Of a DNA stretch of 64,000 nt, positions 46,053 to 55,482 are shown in pieces. Source of the DNA: Streptomyces albus subsp. albus (GTDB lineage: Bacteria > Actinomycetota > Actinomycetes > Streptomycetales > Streptomycetaceae); NCBI RefSeq assembly GCF_000719865.1, contig NZ_JOID01000009.1, positions 1-64,000 on the forward strand. The letters run 5' to 3'. The stretch's first letter is position 1; every line of letters starts with the position of its first letter. Under the pieces are notes generated by a model. It did no database searches. It was not told where the DNA came from and was given only the letters and a program-made list of their open reading frames with translations. Made by a program: the position numbers and the translations under genes.

Positions 46053-47557
46053 ACGACCGTACGAACGCCGAGTACGCCGGGAACGGCGAGCACCCCGGGC
46101 AGGGCGACGCGGGACCTTGCGGCCCGGGCTGCGGCGGCGGCTCCTGTGGCGGCTCCCGCGACACGGCCGGCGGGACGGGCACGGCCGGCACGGCCCACGG
46201 CAGCGGTGCGGAGACCGGCGGCGCCCGCGGTGCCGAGGCCGGCGCCGCAGCCTCCGGGGGGACGGCCTGCTGCGGTGATGCAACCCCGGACCCCGGTCCG
46301 GCCGGCGGCGCCCCCGGCCACCGGCCCGCTCCCCCCGCCCCCGGGCCGGGCGCCGGCCTCGGCATCTTCGACAAGAACCTGCTCGACCGCTGCATCTCCT
46401 GCGGTTTCTGCCTGCCCGCCTGCCCCACCTACGCCCTCACCGGCGAGGAGACCTCGTCCCCGCGCGGCCGCATCACCCTGATGCGGGCCCTGGAGACCGG
46501 GCAGCTCCCGCCCGACGACCCGACCCTGGCCGAGGAGTCCTCGTTCTGCCTGGGCTGCCGCGCCTGTGAGACCGTCTGCCCCGCCGGGGTGGAGTACGGC
46601 TCGCTGCTGGAGCAGTGGCGCGACCACCAGTGGAGCGGCCGGAACCGGCCGTGGATCGCGCGGATCCTGATGCTGATCATGTCGCGCCCGGCGCTGCTGC
46701 GGCTCCAGGGACTGGTACGCCGCCACGCGCGCGGCGGGCCCGGGGCCAAGCCGGACCGGGTCGCGGCCGAGCCGACCACGGCACCGACCCGGCCGGACAC
46801 GCCGTCCGGGCCGTCGCTGCCGGACGGCGCCCCGGACGGGCAGGCCGCACCGGACCGGCCGGTCTCGCTCATGCTCGGCTGTGTCGAGCGGGGCCTCTAC
46901 CCGAAGGTCTCCCGGGCCGTCCGGGAACTGCGCCCCGAGGTCGCCGTCCCCGCCGCGCAGGGCTGCTGCGGCGCGCTGCACGCCCACAACGGCGACTCCT
47001 CCGCCGGTGCCGAGCTGGCACGGACCCTCGGCGAGCAGCTGCCCGGCACCATCGTGACCACCGCCGGCGGCTGCGCCGCCCACCTCGCCCACCATCTGGG
47101 CCGGGACCGGGTGCGGGAGCTGAGCGAGTATCTCGACGAGGCGCGGTACGCCCCCGCCGGCGAGGTCACCGTCGACGGCCGCCGGGCCCGGGCCGCGCTC
47201 CAGGACTCCTGCCATCTGCGCAACGGCCTGGGAGTCACCCGGCCGCCCCGCGAGCTCATCGCCGCCGTCGCCGACTACGTCGAACTCCCGGGCGCCGGCC
47301 AGTGCTGCGGTGCCGCAGGCACCTACGCCATGCTCCGGCCGGACGACAGCAAGGCCGTGCTGGACCCGAAGCTCGACGACATCGAGCGGCTGGACGTCGA
47401 CTACGTCGTCACGGTCAACCCGGGCTGCCTCCGCCAGGTCCAGCAAGGGCTGAAGCGCCGGCGCTCCCGGGCCCGCGCCATCCACCTCGCGGAGTTCCTC
47501 GCCCTGGCGGCGGAGTCCGCCCCCGCCGGCGGGACCTCCGGCGAAGGGAAAGGGTGA
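46049..47557 (+). CDS. Fe-S subunit (GlcF/LldE-like) with unusual Cys/Gly-rich N-terminus
   Basis: This 502-residue electron-transfer partner of the flavoprotein has two [4Fe-4S] motifs, CISCGFCLPACP (Cys115, 118, 121, 125) and CLGCRACETVCP (Cys167, 170, 173, 177). Two cysteine-rich CCG domains follow (LGCVERGLYP with GCCGALHAHNGDSS; DSCHLRNGLG with QCCGAAGTY). Uniquely, ~105 residues of Gly/Ala-rich sequence with five extra cysteines (24, 28, 33, 74, 75) precede the first cluster. The start overlaps the oxidase stop, so the pair is coupled. It probably delivers electrons to the quinone pool at the membrane. Confidence 0.92.
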   Translation: MNDRTNAEYAGNGEHPGQGDAGPCGPGCGGGSCGGSRDTAGGTGTAGTAHGSGAETGGARGAEAGAAASGGTACCGDATPDPGPAGGAPGHRPAPPAPGPGAGLGIFDKNLLDRCISCGFCLPACPTYALTGEETSSPRGRITLMRALETGQLPPDDPTLAEESSFCLGCRACETVCPAGVEYGSLLEQWRDHQWSGRNRPWIARILMLIMSRPALLRLQGLVRRHARGGPGAKPDRVAAEPTTAPTRPDTPSGPSLPDGAPDGQAAPDRPVSLMLGCVERGLYPKVSRAVRELRPEVAVPAAQGCCGALHAHNGDSSAGAELARTLGEQLPGTIVTTAGGCAAHLAHHLGRDRVRELSEYLDEARYAPAGEVTVDGRRARAALQDSCHLRNGLGVTRPPRELIAAVADYVELPGAGQCCGAAGTYAMLRPDDSKAVLDPKLDDIERLDVDYVVTVNPGCLRQVQQGLKRRRSRARAIHLAEFLALAAESAPAGGTSGEGKG

Positions 47558-47563
47558 CGGACG

Positions 47564-48241
47564 GTGCCCACCGACTACGCCTGCCAGGCCGCCGTCGAAC
47601 TCGCCACCGCGGCCCTCGACCCGCTCCGCGCCTTCCTGTGGAACAGCCGTTCCCCCGGCTACGGCTACGGCACCCCTCGGGAGACACCCGGGGAGCACGT
47701 CGACGGCACGACGGCCGGAGCGGCCGCGCTGATGGTCTTCCTCGACGGGCTCAACGCCGATCTCACCGGTGAGATGGCGGAGTGGCACGCGAGCGCCGGC
47801 CCCCGGATCCGGGAGGCCCTCGGCGCGCCCGTCGCCGGGGCCGAGGGAGGCTCCCCGGAGCGGCTGCCGCGCGGCTGGCAGGCCCTGGCACTGGTGCAGA
47901 ACAGCTCGCAGGGGGTGCTCACCGCCCTGGCGCACCGTTTCCGGCGCGGGCCCGTGCACCAGAACGAACTGGTGCGCAGGCTGGAGCTGGTGGAGGACGC
48001 GCTCGTCGGCTCACTGCGCCGCACGGCCGTCCCGGAACGGCCCGCCGCACAGTGCGCCGCGGACCTCACGGCGGCCGCCGGCTCGCTCTTCGGCCTGCGC
48101 CCGCCCGCCCCGCCCCGGGCCCCGCGGCCCCCGGCCGCCCCGGCCCCGGAGCCGCCGCCCGCGCCGGAGCCTCCCCGCCGGCCCCGGACGACGGCCCCGT
48201 CGATGGGGAGGATCTCCGACTGGACCACGGGACTGCCCTGA
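47564..48241 (+). CDS. hypothetical protein, 225 aa
   Basis: I do not recognise this protein. The first ~175 residues are helical with conserved-looking aromatics (DPLRAFLWNSRSPGYGYGTPRE, QALALVQNSSQGVLTALAHRF). The last ~50 are a Pro/Ala-rich tail ending SMGRISDWTTGLP. No signal or membrane segment is visible. It starts at GTG 47564, six bases after the Fe-S subunit gene, with AAGGGAAAGGG upstream, so it belongs to the oxidase operon. It could be an assembly or regulatory factor for it. A strong hairpin follows at 48308. Confidence 0.75.
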   Translation: MPTDYACQAAVELATAALDPLRAFLWNSRSPGYGYGTPRETPGEHVDGTTAGAAALMVFLDGLNADLTGEMAEWHASAGPRIREALGAPVAGAEGGSPERLPRGWQALALVQNSSQGVLTALAHRFRRGPVHQNELVRRLELVEDALVGSLRRTAVPERPAAQCAADLTAAAGSLFGLRPPAPPRAPRPPAAPAPEPPPAPEPPRRPRTTAPSMGRISDWTTGLP

Positions 48242-48544
48242 GCCCCACCGGGAACAGGGCACCGCCGCGGCGGCCGGTGAGACGGACACCTGCCGCGGTG
48301 GCGGACACGGCCCTTCCCGTGGTGCGGCGCGCAGGACGCGCCACGGGGAGGGCCGCCGTCGTTCCGGGCCGGGCCCGCCTGCCCGCCCACCTGCCCGCCC
48401 GCCTGCCCGTCCGCTCCTCCGTCCCGTCCGGCCCCGCCTCCGCCCCGCCTCCGCCGCGCATCCGCCGCGCATCCGGCTGCGGCGGGGTTTGCCCCCGGGC
48501 CTCGTGGCCAACCTTCCGGTACCGGACCGACACAAGGAGGAAGC
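48242..48544. other. 303-bp gap with terminator and pyrimidine repeats
   Basis: After the terminator at 48308-48355, the stretch 48374-48480 is made of iterated CCGCCTGCC and CCGCCTCCG units on the plus strand. I see no gene. The Shine-Dalgarno AAGGAGGAAGC for the next gene is at 48534-48544. Confidence 0.5.
48308..48355 (+). terminator. terminator of the oxidase operon
   Basis: A 15-bp stem (CGGCCCTTCCCGTGG against CCACGGGGAGGGCCG, one G-T pair) encloses a second 4-bp CGCG stem. Confidence 0.75.
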
Positions 48545-48931
48545 ATGGCCATCGCACGCCGCGGCTGGATCGTGGTGGACTGCCCGGACCCGCAGGCACT
48601 CGCCCGCTTCTACGCCGGCCTGCTCGGCGGGGAGCCGAAGACCGAGACCGGCAGCGAGCGCTGGGTGGAGCTGACCACCGAGGACGGCTGGAAGCTGGCC
48701 TTCCAGCGTGCGGAGGGCTTCGTACCGCCCCAGTGGCCGTCGGGCGAGCGCTCGCAGCAGCTCCATCTCGACCTCTACGTCGACACGATGGACGAGGCGG
48801 AGCAGCGCGCCCTGGAGCTCGGCGCCACCGCCCTGGACACCGACGACGAGGGAGGCAAGCGCGGGTTCCGCGTGTACGCCGATCCGGCGGGCCACCCCTT
48901 CTGCCTCGTCGACGCCGCGTTCGCCACCTGA
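48545..48931 (+). CDS. VOC (glyoxalase/bleomycin-resistance fold) family protein
   Basis: The 128-residue single-domain vicinal-oxygen-chelate protein has RRGWIVVDCPDPQALARFYAGLLGGE, a WVELTTEDGWKLAFQ strand, HLDLYVDTMDEAEQRALELGA and a C-terminal YADPAGHPFCLVD. Members include lyases, dioxygenases and antibiotic-binding proteins. The substrate is not predictable. A strong AAGGAGG sits before the ATG. It stands alone, convergent with the dipeptidase gene. Confidence 0.9.
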   Translation: MAIARRGWIVVDCPDPQALARFYAGLLGGEPKTETGSERWVELTTEDGWKLAFQRAEGFVPPQWPSGERSQQLHLDLYVDTMDEAEQRALELGATALDTDDEGGKRGFRVYADPAGHPFCLVDAAFAT

Positions 48932-48985
48932 CCCCGGCCGGCCGAGCCCACCGTCGGGCCCCGGCTCCCGGTGCCCGGCGTGCGC

Positions 48986-50260
48986 TCAGCCGGCGGGCCC
49001 GTCCGGCCCCTCCGCCCCGTCCGGCCCCTCCGCCCCGTCCGGCCCGTCCAGTTCGCCGATGGTGGCGTTCGACGGGCCGCGCCGGGAGCGGAGGTCGCGG
49101 GCGACGTCCTCGGCGGCGCGCAGCGTGCGGACGGCGTTCCGCCAGGTGAGTTTCGCCAGGTCGGTCTTCGACCAGCCGCGCCGCAGCAGTTCCGCGATCA
49201 GGTTCGGGTAGCCGGCGACGTCCTCCAGGCCGGCCGGGGTGAAGGCGATGCCGTCGTAATCGCCGCCGATGCCGATGTGGTCGACGCCGGCCGCCTCGCG
49301 CATGTGGTCGAGGTGGTCGGCAACGTCCGCGGCGGTGGCGACCGGCCGCGGATGCCGCTCCTCGTACATCCGCTGCACCCGCATGGCGGCCTCGGTGGTG
49401 TCGAGCGGATGCAGGCCGTGGGCCTTCATGTTGAGGTCGGCCGCCTCCGTCCAGGCGATGGCGGCGGGCAGGACGAACTTCGGTACGAAGGTGACCATCG
49501 CGGTGCCGCCGTTGGCCGGCAGCGCCTCCAGCACGTCGTCGGGGATGTTGCGCGGGTGGTCGCAGACGGCGCGCGCGGAGGAGTGCGAGAAGAGGACGGG
49601 CGCCTCGGTGACGCGCAGCGCGTCGCGCATCGTGCCGGCGGAGACGTGGGAGAGGTCCACGAGCATCCCGCAGCGGTTCATCTCCCGGACGACCTCCTCG
49701 CCGAAGCGGCTCAGTCCGCCGATCCGCTTCTCGTCGGTCGCCGAGTCGGCCCAGGCGATGTTGTCGTTGTGGGTGAGCGTCATATAGCGCACACCCAGCG
49801 CGTGGAGGGAACGGAGCGTTCCCAGCGAGCAGTTGATGCTGTGACCGCCCTCGGCGCCCATGAGGGAGGCGATCCGGCCCTCGGCGCGGGCGGCCTCCAT
49901 GTCGTCCGCGGTCAGGGCACGCCGGAGGTCGCCGGGGTGGCGGTCGATGAGCCGGCCGACGACGTCGATCTGTTCGAGGGTGGCGCTGACGGCGCGGTCG
50001 CCGTCGTAGTCGGAGCGGACGTAGACCGACCAGAACTGCGCGCCGACGCCGCCCGCCCGCAGCCGGGCGAGGTCGGTGTGCAGATGGGCGCTCTGGTCGG
50101 CGGCGAGGTCGCGGCGGTCCAGGTCGTAGAAGACCTGTTCGCGCAGCGCCCAGGGCAGGTCGTTGTGGCCGTCGGCGACGGGGTGCTCAGCGAGGAGCGC
50201 GCGGGCTTCGGCGAGGTGCGGGTCAGGTGCCTGGTCGTGATCGGTCATGACTCCATCCAT
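48986..50260 (-). CDS. membrane-dipeptidase family (M19) dipeptidase
   Basis: The 424-residue zinc dipeptidase of the renal dipeptidase family has [12 protein letters not shown] (zinc His and Asp), [20 protein letters not shown] (bridging Glu), [33 protein letters not shown] and [10 protein letters not shown]. It hydrolyses dipeptides. No signal peptide is seen, so it is probably cytosolic. The C-terminus has GPDGAE repeats encoded by an 18-bp DNA repeat (49001-49050). ATG 50260 is preferred (GAGGGG, 7-base spacing); ATG 50248 is possible. It lies downstream of purE on the same strand. Confidence 0.94.
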   Translation of the reverse strand: MDGVMTDHDQAPDPHLAEARALLAEHPVADGHNDLPWALREQVFYDLDRRDLAADQSAHLHTDLARLRAGGVGAQFWSVYVRSDYDGDRAVSATLEQIDVVGRLIDRHPGDLRRALTADDMEAARAEGRIASLMGAEGGHSINCSLGTLRSLHALGVRYMTLTHNDNIAWADSATDEKRIGGLSRFGEEVVREMNRCGMLVDLSHVSAGTMRDALRVTEAPVLFSHSSARAVCDHPRNIPDDVLEALPANGGTAMVTFVPKFVLPAAIAWTEAADLNMKAHGLHPLDTTEAAMRVQRMYEERHPRPVATAADVADHLDHMREAAGVDHIGIGGDYDGIAFTPAGLEDVAGYPNLIAELLRRGWSKTDLAKLTWRNAVRTLRAAEDVARDLRSRRGPSNATIGELDGPDGAEGPDGAEGPDGPAG

Positions 50261-50283
50261 GCCCGCACCCCTCGGGCCGCGAA

Positions 50284-50814
50284 TCAGCCTCCGAAGCCGA
50301 ATCCGCCCGCGCCGCCGGTCTTGGCCCGCAGCCGCTTGCCCTTCTCGGTGGCCTGTTCCCTGAGCTTCTCCTGGAACTCCCGCATCCGCTCCAGCAGTTC
50401 CGGGTCGTGGGCGGCGAGCATCCGCACGGCCAGCAGGCCCGCGTTGCGCGCGCCCGCCACGGAGACGGTGGCGACGGGGACCCCGGCCGGCATCTGCACG
50501 ATGGAGAGCAGGCTGTCCATACCGTCGAGGTGCTTCAGCGGGACGGGGACGCCGATGACCGGGAGCGGGGTGACGGAGGCCAGCATCCCGGGGAGGTGGG
50601 CGGCTCCGCCCGCGCCCGCGATGATCACCTTGAGTCCCCGGTCCGCGGCCTGCTCGCCGTAGGCGATCATCTCGTGCGGCATCCGGTGCGCGGAGACGAC
50701 GTCGGCCTCGTGGGCGATGCCGAACTCGGCGAGGGCCTCGGCCGCGGCCTCCATCACCGGCCAGTCGGAGTCGGAGCCCATCACGATGCCGACGGCGGGG
50801 GCGGTGGCGCTCAT
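50284..50814 (-). CDS. purE: 5-(carboxyamino)imidazole ribonucleotide mutase
   Basis: Class I PurE converts N5-CAIR to CAIR in purine synthesis. The 176-residue protein has the N-terminal [17 protein letters not shown] loop, [11 protein letters not shown] with the catalytic His, and [19 protein letters not shown] charged, glycine-ended tail ([12 protein letters not shown]) is added. Its ATG overlaps the purK stop (ATGA), so the two are coupled, as expected for enzymes handling an unstable intermediate. Confidence 0.97.
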   Translation of the reverse strand: MSATAPAVGIVMGSDSDWPVMEAAAEALAEFGIAHEADVVSAHRMPHEMIAYGEQAADRGLKVIIAGAGGAAHLPGMLASVTPLPVIGVPVPLKHLDGMDSLLSIVQMPAGVPVATVSVAGARNAGLLAVRMLAAHDPELLERMREFQEKLREQATEKGKRLRAKTGGAGGFGFGG

Positions 50815-51950
50815 TCGGTGATCGTCCCTCGGAGGTAGCCGGCGGCGTGCCGGGCGCGTTCGAGCACCTCGGCCAGGTCGTCGCCGTAGGTGGTGACATG
50901 GCCGACCTTGCGGCCGGGCTTCACGTCCTTGCCGTACATGTGGATCTTGAGCTGCGGGTCCCGGGCCATGCAGTGCAGATACGCGGAGTACATGTCGGGA
51001 TAGTCGCCGCCGAGGACGTTGACCATGACCGTCCAGGGCGCGCGGGAGCGCGGGTCGCCGAGCGGCAGGTCGAGCACGGCGCGGACGTGGTTGGCGAACT
51101 GCGAGGTGACGGCGCCGTCCTGGGTCCAGTGGCCGGAGTTGTGCGGCCGCATGGCGAGCTCGTTGACGAGCAGCCGGCCGTCCCGGGTCTCGAACAGCTC
51201 CACGGCGAGATGGCCGGTGACGTCCAACTGCTCGGCGATGGTCAGCGCCATCCGCTGGGCCTCGCCGGACAGCTCCTCGGAGAGGCCGGGGGCGGGCGCG
51301 ATCACGGTGTCGCAGACCCCGTTCACCTGCCGCGACTCCACGACGGGATAGGCGACGGCCTGGCCGTGCGGGGAGCGGACCACATTGGCCGCGAGCTCCC
51401 GGGCGAAGTCGACCATCTCCTCGGCGAGCACCGGCACGCCCGCCTTGAACGGATCGGCGGCCCCGGCCTCGTCCCGGACCACCCAGACGCCCTTGCCGTC
51501 GTAGCCGCCGCGGACGGTCTTGAGGACGACCGGGAAGCCGTCCCCCTCGGCGGCGAAGCGGGTGACGTCGGCGGGGTCGGCCACGATCCGGTGGCGCGGG
51601 CAGGCGATCCCGATCCGGTCCAGCCCGGCCCGCATCACGCCCTTGTCCTGGGCGTGGACCAGGGCACCGGGTCCGGGGCGCACGGGGATGCCGTCCGCTT
51701 CCAGCGCCCGCAGGTGTTCGGTCGGGACGTGCTCGTGGTCGAAGGTGATCACGTCGCAGCCCTGTGCGAAAGCACGAAGGGTGCCGAGGTCGCGGTAGTC
51801 CCCCACGACCACGTCGCTCACGACCTGGGCCGCGGAGTCCTGCGGGGTGTCGCTGAGCAGCTTGAACCTGATGCCGAGGGGGATGCCCGCCTCGTGGGTC
51901 ATACGGGCGAGCTGTCCGCCACCGACCATGCCGACCACCGGGAATGTCAC
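50811..51950 (-). CDS. purK: 5-(carboxyamino)imidazole ribonucleotide synthase
   Basis: The ATP-grasp enzyme makes N5-CAIR from AIR, bicarbonate and ATP. The 379-residue protein begins [24 protein letters not shown]-grasp segments are visible as [37 protein letters not shown] and VFEL-like [28 protein letters not shown]. The GTG start is chosen at the conserved N-terminus; a longer frame extends 55 codons upstream without family similarity. It is divergent from the GtrA gene across a 258-bp gap. Confidence 0.96.
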   Translation of the reverse strand: MTFPVVGMVGGGQLARMTHEAGIPLGIRFKLLSDTPQDSAAQVVSDVVVGDYRDLGTLRAFAQGCDVITFDHEHVPTEHLRALEADGIPVRPGPGALVHAQDKGVMRAGLDRIGIACPRHRIVADPADVTRFAAEGDGFPVVLKTVRGGYDGKGVWVVRDEAGAADPFKAGVPVLAEEMVDFARELAANVVRSPHGQAVAYPVVESRQVNGVCDTVIAPAPGLSEELSGEAQRMALTIAEQLDVTGHLAVELFETRDGRLLVNELAMRPHNSGHWTQDGAVTSQFANHVRAVLDLPLGDPRSRAPWTVMVNVLGGDYPDMYSAYLHCMARDPQLKIHMYGKDVKPGRKVGHVTTYGDDLAEVLERARHAAGYLRGTITE

Positions 51951-52208
51951 ACGAACCAGGGTATCCGCCCGCCGCCACGCTCCCGCCGCCCGGTCTCTCG
52001 GAGGATCCTCCATACCCGGACCCACCTGCGGCGGAGCCGGCGGGCCCGGATCCGCGCGCGGAGCGCGGTAGCGCGTGGTTAGCATGAGGTGGCCCGCCCG
52101 CCGGCGGGCCGGCACTCAGCCGCCCCCAGCCCGGCACGACCGCTCACCGCTGCCCGCGGGCCGCCGCGGACGCTCCCGGCCGCCGAACGACGGAGTCAGA
52201 CCATCCTC

Positions 52209-52721
52209 ATGACCGGAAGGCCGACACTGCGCAGCCGGATGCGGCGAGTGAGCCGGGAAGCGGCGAAGTTCGGGACCGTCGGAGCCGTCGGCACCCTCGT
52301 CAACTTCCTGGTCTTCAACCTCTGCGTGCACGGCTTCGGGCTCGCCGTCGTCCGCTCCGGGGTCATCGCCACCGTCGCCGCCATCGGCACCAACTACCTC
52401 GGCAACCGGCACTGGACGTACCGCGCCAGCGACAAGGACGGCCAGAGCCGGGAGCTGGGACGCTTCGTGTTCTTCAGCGGCATCGGGCTGGTGATCGAGA
52501 ACGGCATCCTGGCGCTCTCCCACTACGGGCTCGGCTACACCTCGACCCTCGCGGACAACATCGCGAAGAACGTCGTCGGGGTCGGCATCGCCTCGGTCTT
52601 CCGCTTCTGGTCGTACCGGACCTGGGTGTTCCGGAGGCAGCCGGCCGGGGAGCCCGTCGCGGCCGGGAGCTTTCCGGCGCCGGCGGACGACTCGCCGCCG
52701 TCCGGGGAACCCCGCGGCTGA
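52209..52721 (+). CDS. GtrA family membrane protein
   Basis: The 170-residue protein has four hydrophobic segments (EAAKFGTVGAVGTLVNFLVFNL; SGVIATVAAIGTNYLGNRHWTY; FVFFSGIGLVIENGILAL; NIAKNVVGVGIASVFRFWSYRTWVF), the classic GtrA layout. Such proteins are thought to flip or present lipid-linked sugars. Mycobacterial Rv3277 occupies the same place next to purK. The C-terminal tail is short and Pro-rich. ATG 52209 has GGAG ten bases upstream. Confidence 0.92.
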   Translation: MTGRPTLRSRMRRVSREAAKFGTVGAVGTLVNFLVFNLCVHGFGLAVVRSGVIATVAAIGTNYLGNRHWTYRASDKDGQSRELGRFVFFSGIGLVIENGILALSHYGLGYTSTLADNIAKNVVGVGIASVFRFWSYRTWVFRRQPAGEPVAAGSFPAPADDSPPSGEPRG

Positions 52722-52759
52722 GACCCGTCTGTGCCCTCTCCGCCTCGCGGCTGAGGCCC

Positions 52760-52825
52760 CTCCCTATGCCTCATCCGCTTCGCGGCTCAGACTCCTCCCT
52801 ACGCCTCATCCGCTTCGCGGCTCAG
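52760..52825. repeat. tandem 31-bp duplication of the histidine kinase 3' end
   Basis: The last codons and stop of the sensor kinase gene (52795-52825) are repeated with one change at 52760-52790 (35-bp period). A more degenerate third copy lies at about 52736-52755. On the minus strand each copy reads LSREADEA and stop. Confidence 0.9.
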
Positions 52826-54040
52826 GAACAACGCGAAGACCGGCGGCCGCTGCTGCAGCAGTTCCAGCCGGCCGCCGTCCGCTTCCGCCAGGTCGCGGGC
52901 GACCGCCAGGCCGATGCCCGTGGAGTTGCGGCCACTGACCGTGCGCTCGAACACCCGCGCGCCCAGTGCCGGGGAGACCCCCGGCCCCTCGTCCGCGACC
53001 TCGACGACGACCTGGTTACCGGTGACGCGGGTGCGCAGGGCGACCGTTCCCGCACCGTGCATCAGCGAGTTCTCCACCAGGGTGGCGAGGACCTGGGACA
53101 CCGCGCCCGGGGTGCCGACCGCCCGCAGCCCCTTCTTGCCCGAGCAGACCACCGCCCGTCCCGCGCTGCGGTAGGCCGGACGCCACTCCTCCACCTGCTG
53201 CTTGACCACCTCGTCCAGATCGAACGAGACGGCCGAACCGGTGCGCGGGTCGCGCGAGTTGGTGAGCAGCCGCTGGACGACGTCGGTCAGCCGCTCCACC
53301 TGCCCGAGCGCTATCGCCGCCTCCTCCTTGACCGTCTCGGGGTCGTCGGTGCCCGAGATCTCCTCCAGCCGCATGGAGAGCGCGGTCAGCGGTGTGCGGA
53401 GCTGGTGCGAGGCGTCGGCCGCCAGACGCCGTTCCGCGGTGAGCATCCGGCCGATGCGCTCGGCGCTGGCGTCGAGGACGTCCGCGACCCGGTCGAGTTC
53501 CGGCACCCCGTACCGCCGGTGGCGCGGCCGGGGGTCGCCGGAACCGAGCCGTTCGGCCGTGTCGGCGAGGTCGGTGAGCGGCGCCGTCAGCCGGCGGGCC
53601 TGCCACAGGGCCAGCAGCAGGGCCGCCAGGACGGCGAGCAGGGAGACCCCGAGGATGATCAGGACGGCGCGGCCGATCTGGTCCCCGACCACGGCGGCCG
53701 ACTCCCGTACGGTGATCCGCTCGCCCATGTCGCCGGTGACCTCGGCCTCGATGACCTCGCCCGGCGGCTGCTCACCGATCTCCAGGTCGGGGGCGCCGTC
53801 CATCTCGACCAGGGCGTAGCGCCCCGCCGCCACTTGCTCGCGCAGGACCTCGGGACCGACCCGGTCACCGCCGGCCAGCCGCCCGTCCACCACGCTCATC
53901 AGCCGGACGGCGTCGGACTCCACGCTCTCCTGCGCGGCTTCCTTGATGGTGCGGGCCTCGACGAGGACGAGCGAGATCCCGAACACGGCGATGACGACGA
54001 GGACCACGGCGAGCGTGGAGTTGATCAGACGACGGCGCAC
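52799..54040 (-). CDS. two-component sensor histidine kinase
   Basis: This 413-residue membrane kinase has two membrane helices (~8-28 and ~124-146) enclosing a ~95-residue extracytoplasmic sensor region, then HAMP-like LTAPLTDLADTAERLGSGD. The phosphoacceptor box DASHQLRTPLTALS (His212) follows, then N box LVENSLMHG, G1 VADEGPGV and G2 STGIGLAVARDLAEADGG. It phosphorylates the response regulator encoded 80 bp upstream on the same strand. The GTG start has GGAGTG. The signal is unknown. The gene's 3' end is tandemly duplicated downstream. Confidence 0.95.
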   Translation of the reverse strand: MRRRLINSTLAVVLVVIAVFGISLVLVEARTIKEAAQESVESDAVRLMSVVDGRLAGGDRVGPEVLREQVAAGRYALVEMDGAPDLEIGEQPPGEVIEAEVTGDMGERITVRESAAVVGDQIGRAVLIILGVSLLAVLAALLLALWQARRLTAPLTDLADTAERLGSGDPRPRHRRYGVPELDRVADVLDASAERIGRMLTAERRLAADASHQLRTPLTALSMRLEEISGTDDPETVKEEAAIALGQVERLTDVVQRLLTNSRDPRTGSAVSFDLDEVVKQQVEEWRPAYRSAGRAVVCSGKKGLRAVGTPGAVSQVLATLVENSLMHGAGTVALRTRVTGNQVVVEVADEGPGVSPALGARVFERTVSGRNSTGIGLAVARDLAEADGGRLELLQQRPPVFALFLSREADEA

Positions 54041-54120
54041 GGTGCACTCCGGGACGGGGCGGGCACTCCGGGAGGGGGCGGGGGCAGGGTTCTCGCGTCA
54101 CCCGGGCCGCGCGGCCCGGG

Positions 54121-54801
54121 TCAGCTCTTCTCGAAACGGAATCCGACGCCGCGGACGGTCGCGATGTAGCGGGGGTTGGCGGCGTCGTCCCCCAGCTTCT
54201 TGCGGAGCCAGGAGATGTGCATGTCGAGGGTCTTGGTGGAGGACCACCAGGTGGTGTCCCACACCTCGCGCATCAGCTGGTCGCGGGTGACGACCCGGCC
54301 GGCGTCCCGTACCAGCACCCGGAGCAGGTCGAACTCCTTCGCGGTGAGCTGGAGTTCCTCCTCCCCCATCCAGGCGCGGTGCGATTCGACGTCGATGCGG
54401 ACGCCGTGGGTGGCCTGCGGCTGCTGGGGGGCCTCGGCCACGCCGCGGCGCAGCAGGGCCCGCACCCGGGCGAGGAGTTCGGCGAGCCGGAAGGGCTTGG
54501 TGACGTAGTCGTCGGCGCCCGCGTCGAGGCCGACCACGGTGTCGACCTCGTCGGCGCGCGCGGTGAGCACGAGGATCGGAAAGGTGTGCCCCTCCGTGCG
54601 CAGCCGGCGGGCCACTTCCAGCCCGTCCATGCCCGGCAGGCCCAGATCGAGGACGAGGAGATCGACGGCGTCCCGCAGGCCCGCGTCGAGGGCGGCCGGC
54701 CCGTCCTCCCGCACCTCGACCTCGTACCCCTCGCGGCGCAGGGCGCGGGCGAGCGGCTCCGAGATGGACGCGTCATCCTCGGCGAGCAGTACACGGGTCA
54801 T
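54121..54801 (-). CDS. OmpR-family response regulator
   Basis: The 226-residue regulator has a receiver domain (acidic pair Asp9-Asp10, phosphoacceptor Asp52 in LVLDLGLPGMDG, Thr80, Lys102 in YVTKPF) and a C-terminal winged helix (ELQLTAKEFDLLRVL; TTWWSSTKTLDMHISWLRKKLG; IATVRGVGFRFEKS). It is first in the operon, followed by its kinase. Targets are unknown; no obvious direct-repeat binding site stands out upstream of the gene. Confidence 0.95.
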   Translation of the reverse strand: MTRVLLAEDDASISEPLARALRREGYEVEVREDGPAALDAGLRDAVDLLVLDLGLPGMDGLEVARRLRTEGHTFPILVLTARADEVDTVVGLDAGADDYVTKPFRLAELLARVRALLRRGVAEAPQQPQATHGVRIDVESHRAWMGEEELQLTAKEFDLLRVLVRDAGRVVTRDQLMREVWDTTWWSSTKTLDMHISWLRKKLGDDAANPRYIATVRGVGFRFEKS

Positions 54802-55119
54802 GGGGTGATGGTAGTCCGCGGCCCCGCGAGGCCGGGGCGGACCGGGGACACCCCGCCGCCGGCGCCGCGCGGAGCGGGACCGCCGGGCCGGGACCGCTGT
54901 GGCAGGACCGCTGTGGCCGGGGACACAGGACCATCTCCGTCTTTTGTGTGCTAAGTTGGCGGAGTTGCAGTTGTGGTACCCAAGAACGTGCGCGCCTGGG
55001 AAATTGTGATCCCGGGCGCTCTTTGTTTTGCCGGAAGCTTTTCCGGACTGGGGCGAACATCTCAGCGACTCGGAGCGGCGCAGTGCCGCTCCGCACGTCC
55101 CCCCATGAAGGAGAGAATT
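54802..55119 (+). promoter_or_regulatory. 318-bp region with structured cold-shock leader
   Basis: The gap between the response regulator (leftward) and the cold-shock gene (rightward) has an AT-richer portion at 54935-55020 that probably includes the promoter (TGCTAAGTT, 54949-54957, resembles a -10). The leader then holds two perfect hairpins, CCGGAA-GCTT-TTCCGG (55031-55046) and CGGAGCGGC-GCAGT-GCCGCTCCG (55071-55093), before the ribosome site AAGGAGAG. A long structured leader is typical of cold-shock mRNAs. Confidence 0.5.
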
Positions 55120-55323
55120 GTGGCTACCGGCACCGTGAAGTGGTTCAACTCGGAGAAGGGCTTCGGCTTCCTGGAGCAGGACGGCGGCGGCCCCGACGTC
55201 TTCGCCCACTACTCCAACATCAACGCCCAGGGGTTCCGTGAGCTCCTCGAGGGCCAGAAGGTCGAGTTCGACGTCACGCAGGGCCCCAAGGGCCCGCAGG
55301 CGGAGAACATCCGCGCTCTCTGA
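55120..55323 (+). CDS. cold-shock domain protein
   Basis: The 67-residue single-stranded nucleic-acid-binding beta-barrel protein is an RNA chaperone type. It has RNP1-like [12 protein letters not shown] and RNP2-like DVFAHYS with the surrounding [11 protein letters not shown] start. It melts RNA structure in the cold or in general growth. The GTG start has AAGGAGAG upstream. A terminator follows, then a DEAD-box helicase gene 160 bp on. The two activities are functionally related. Confidence 0.97.
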   Translation: MATGTVKWFNSEKGFGFLEQDGGGPDVFAHYSNINAQGFRELLEGQKVEFDVTQGPKGPQAENIRAL

Positions 55324-55354
55324 TGCGCTGAGGACCACCGCGTATCTCACGGCA

Positions 55355-55381
55355 GGGGCCCGCACTACCGGTGCGGGCCCC
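55355..55381 (+). terminator. terminator after the cold-shock gene
   Basis: A perfect 11-bp stem (GGGGCCCGCAC with its complement, 5-base loop) is followed by TT, 32 bases after the stop. Confidence 0.75.
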
Positions 55382-55482
55382 TTCCCGTGCCCCACCGAGC
55401 TCCCTGCCGCGGGGGGCCGCGCCGCCCGGCGCGGTCCGCAACCGTTACGCCGCCGAGCTCACCCGCAGCAGGAAGGCTCCTT

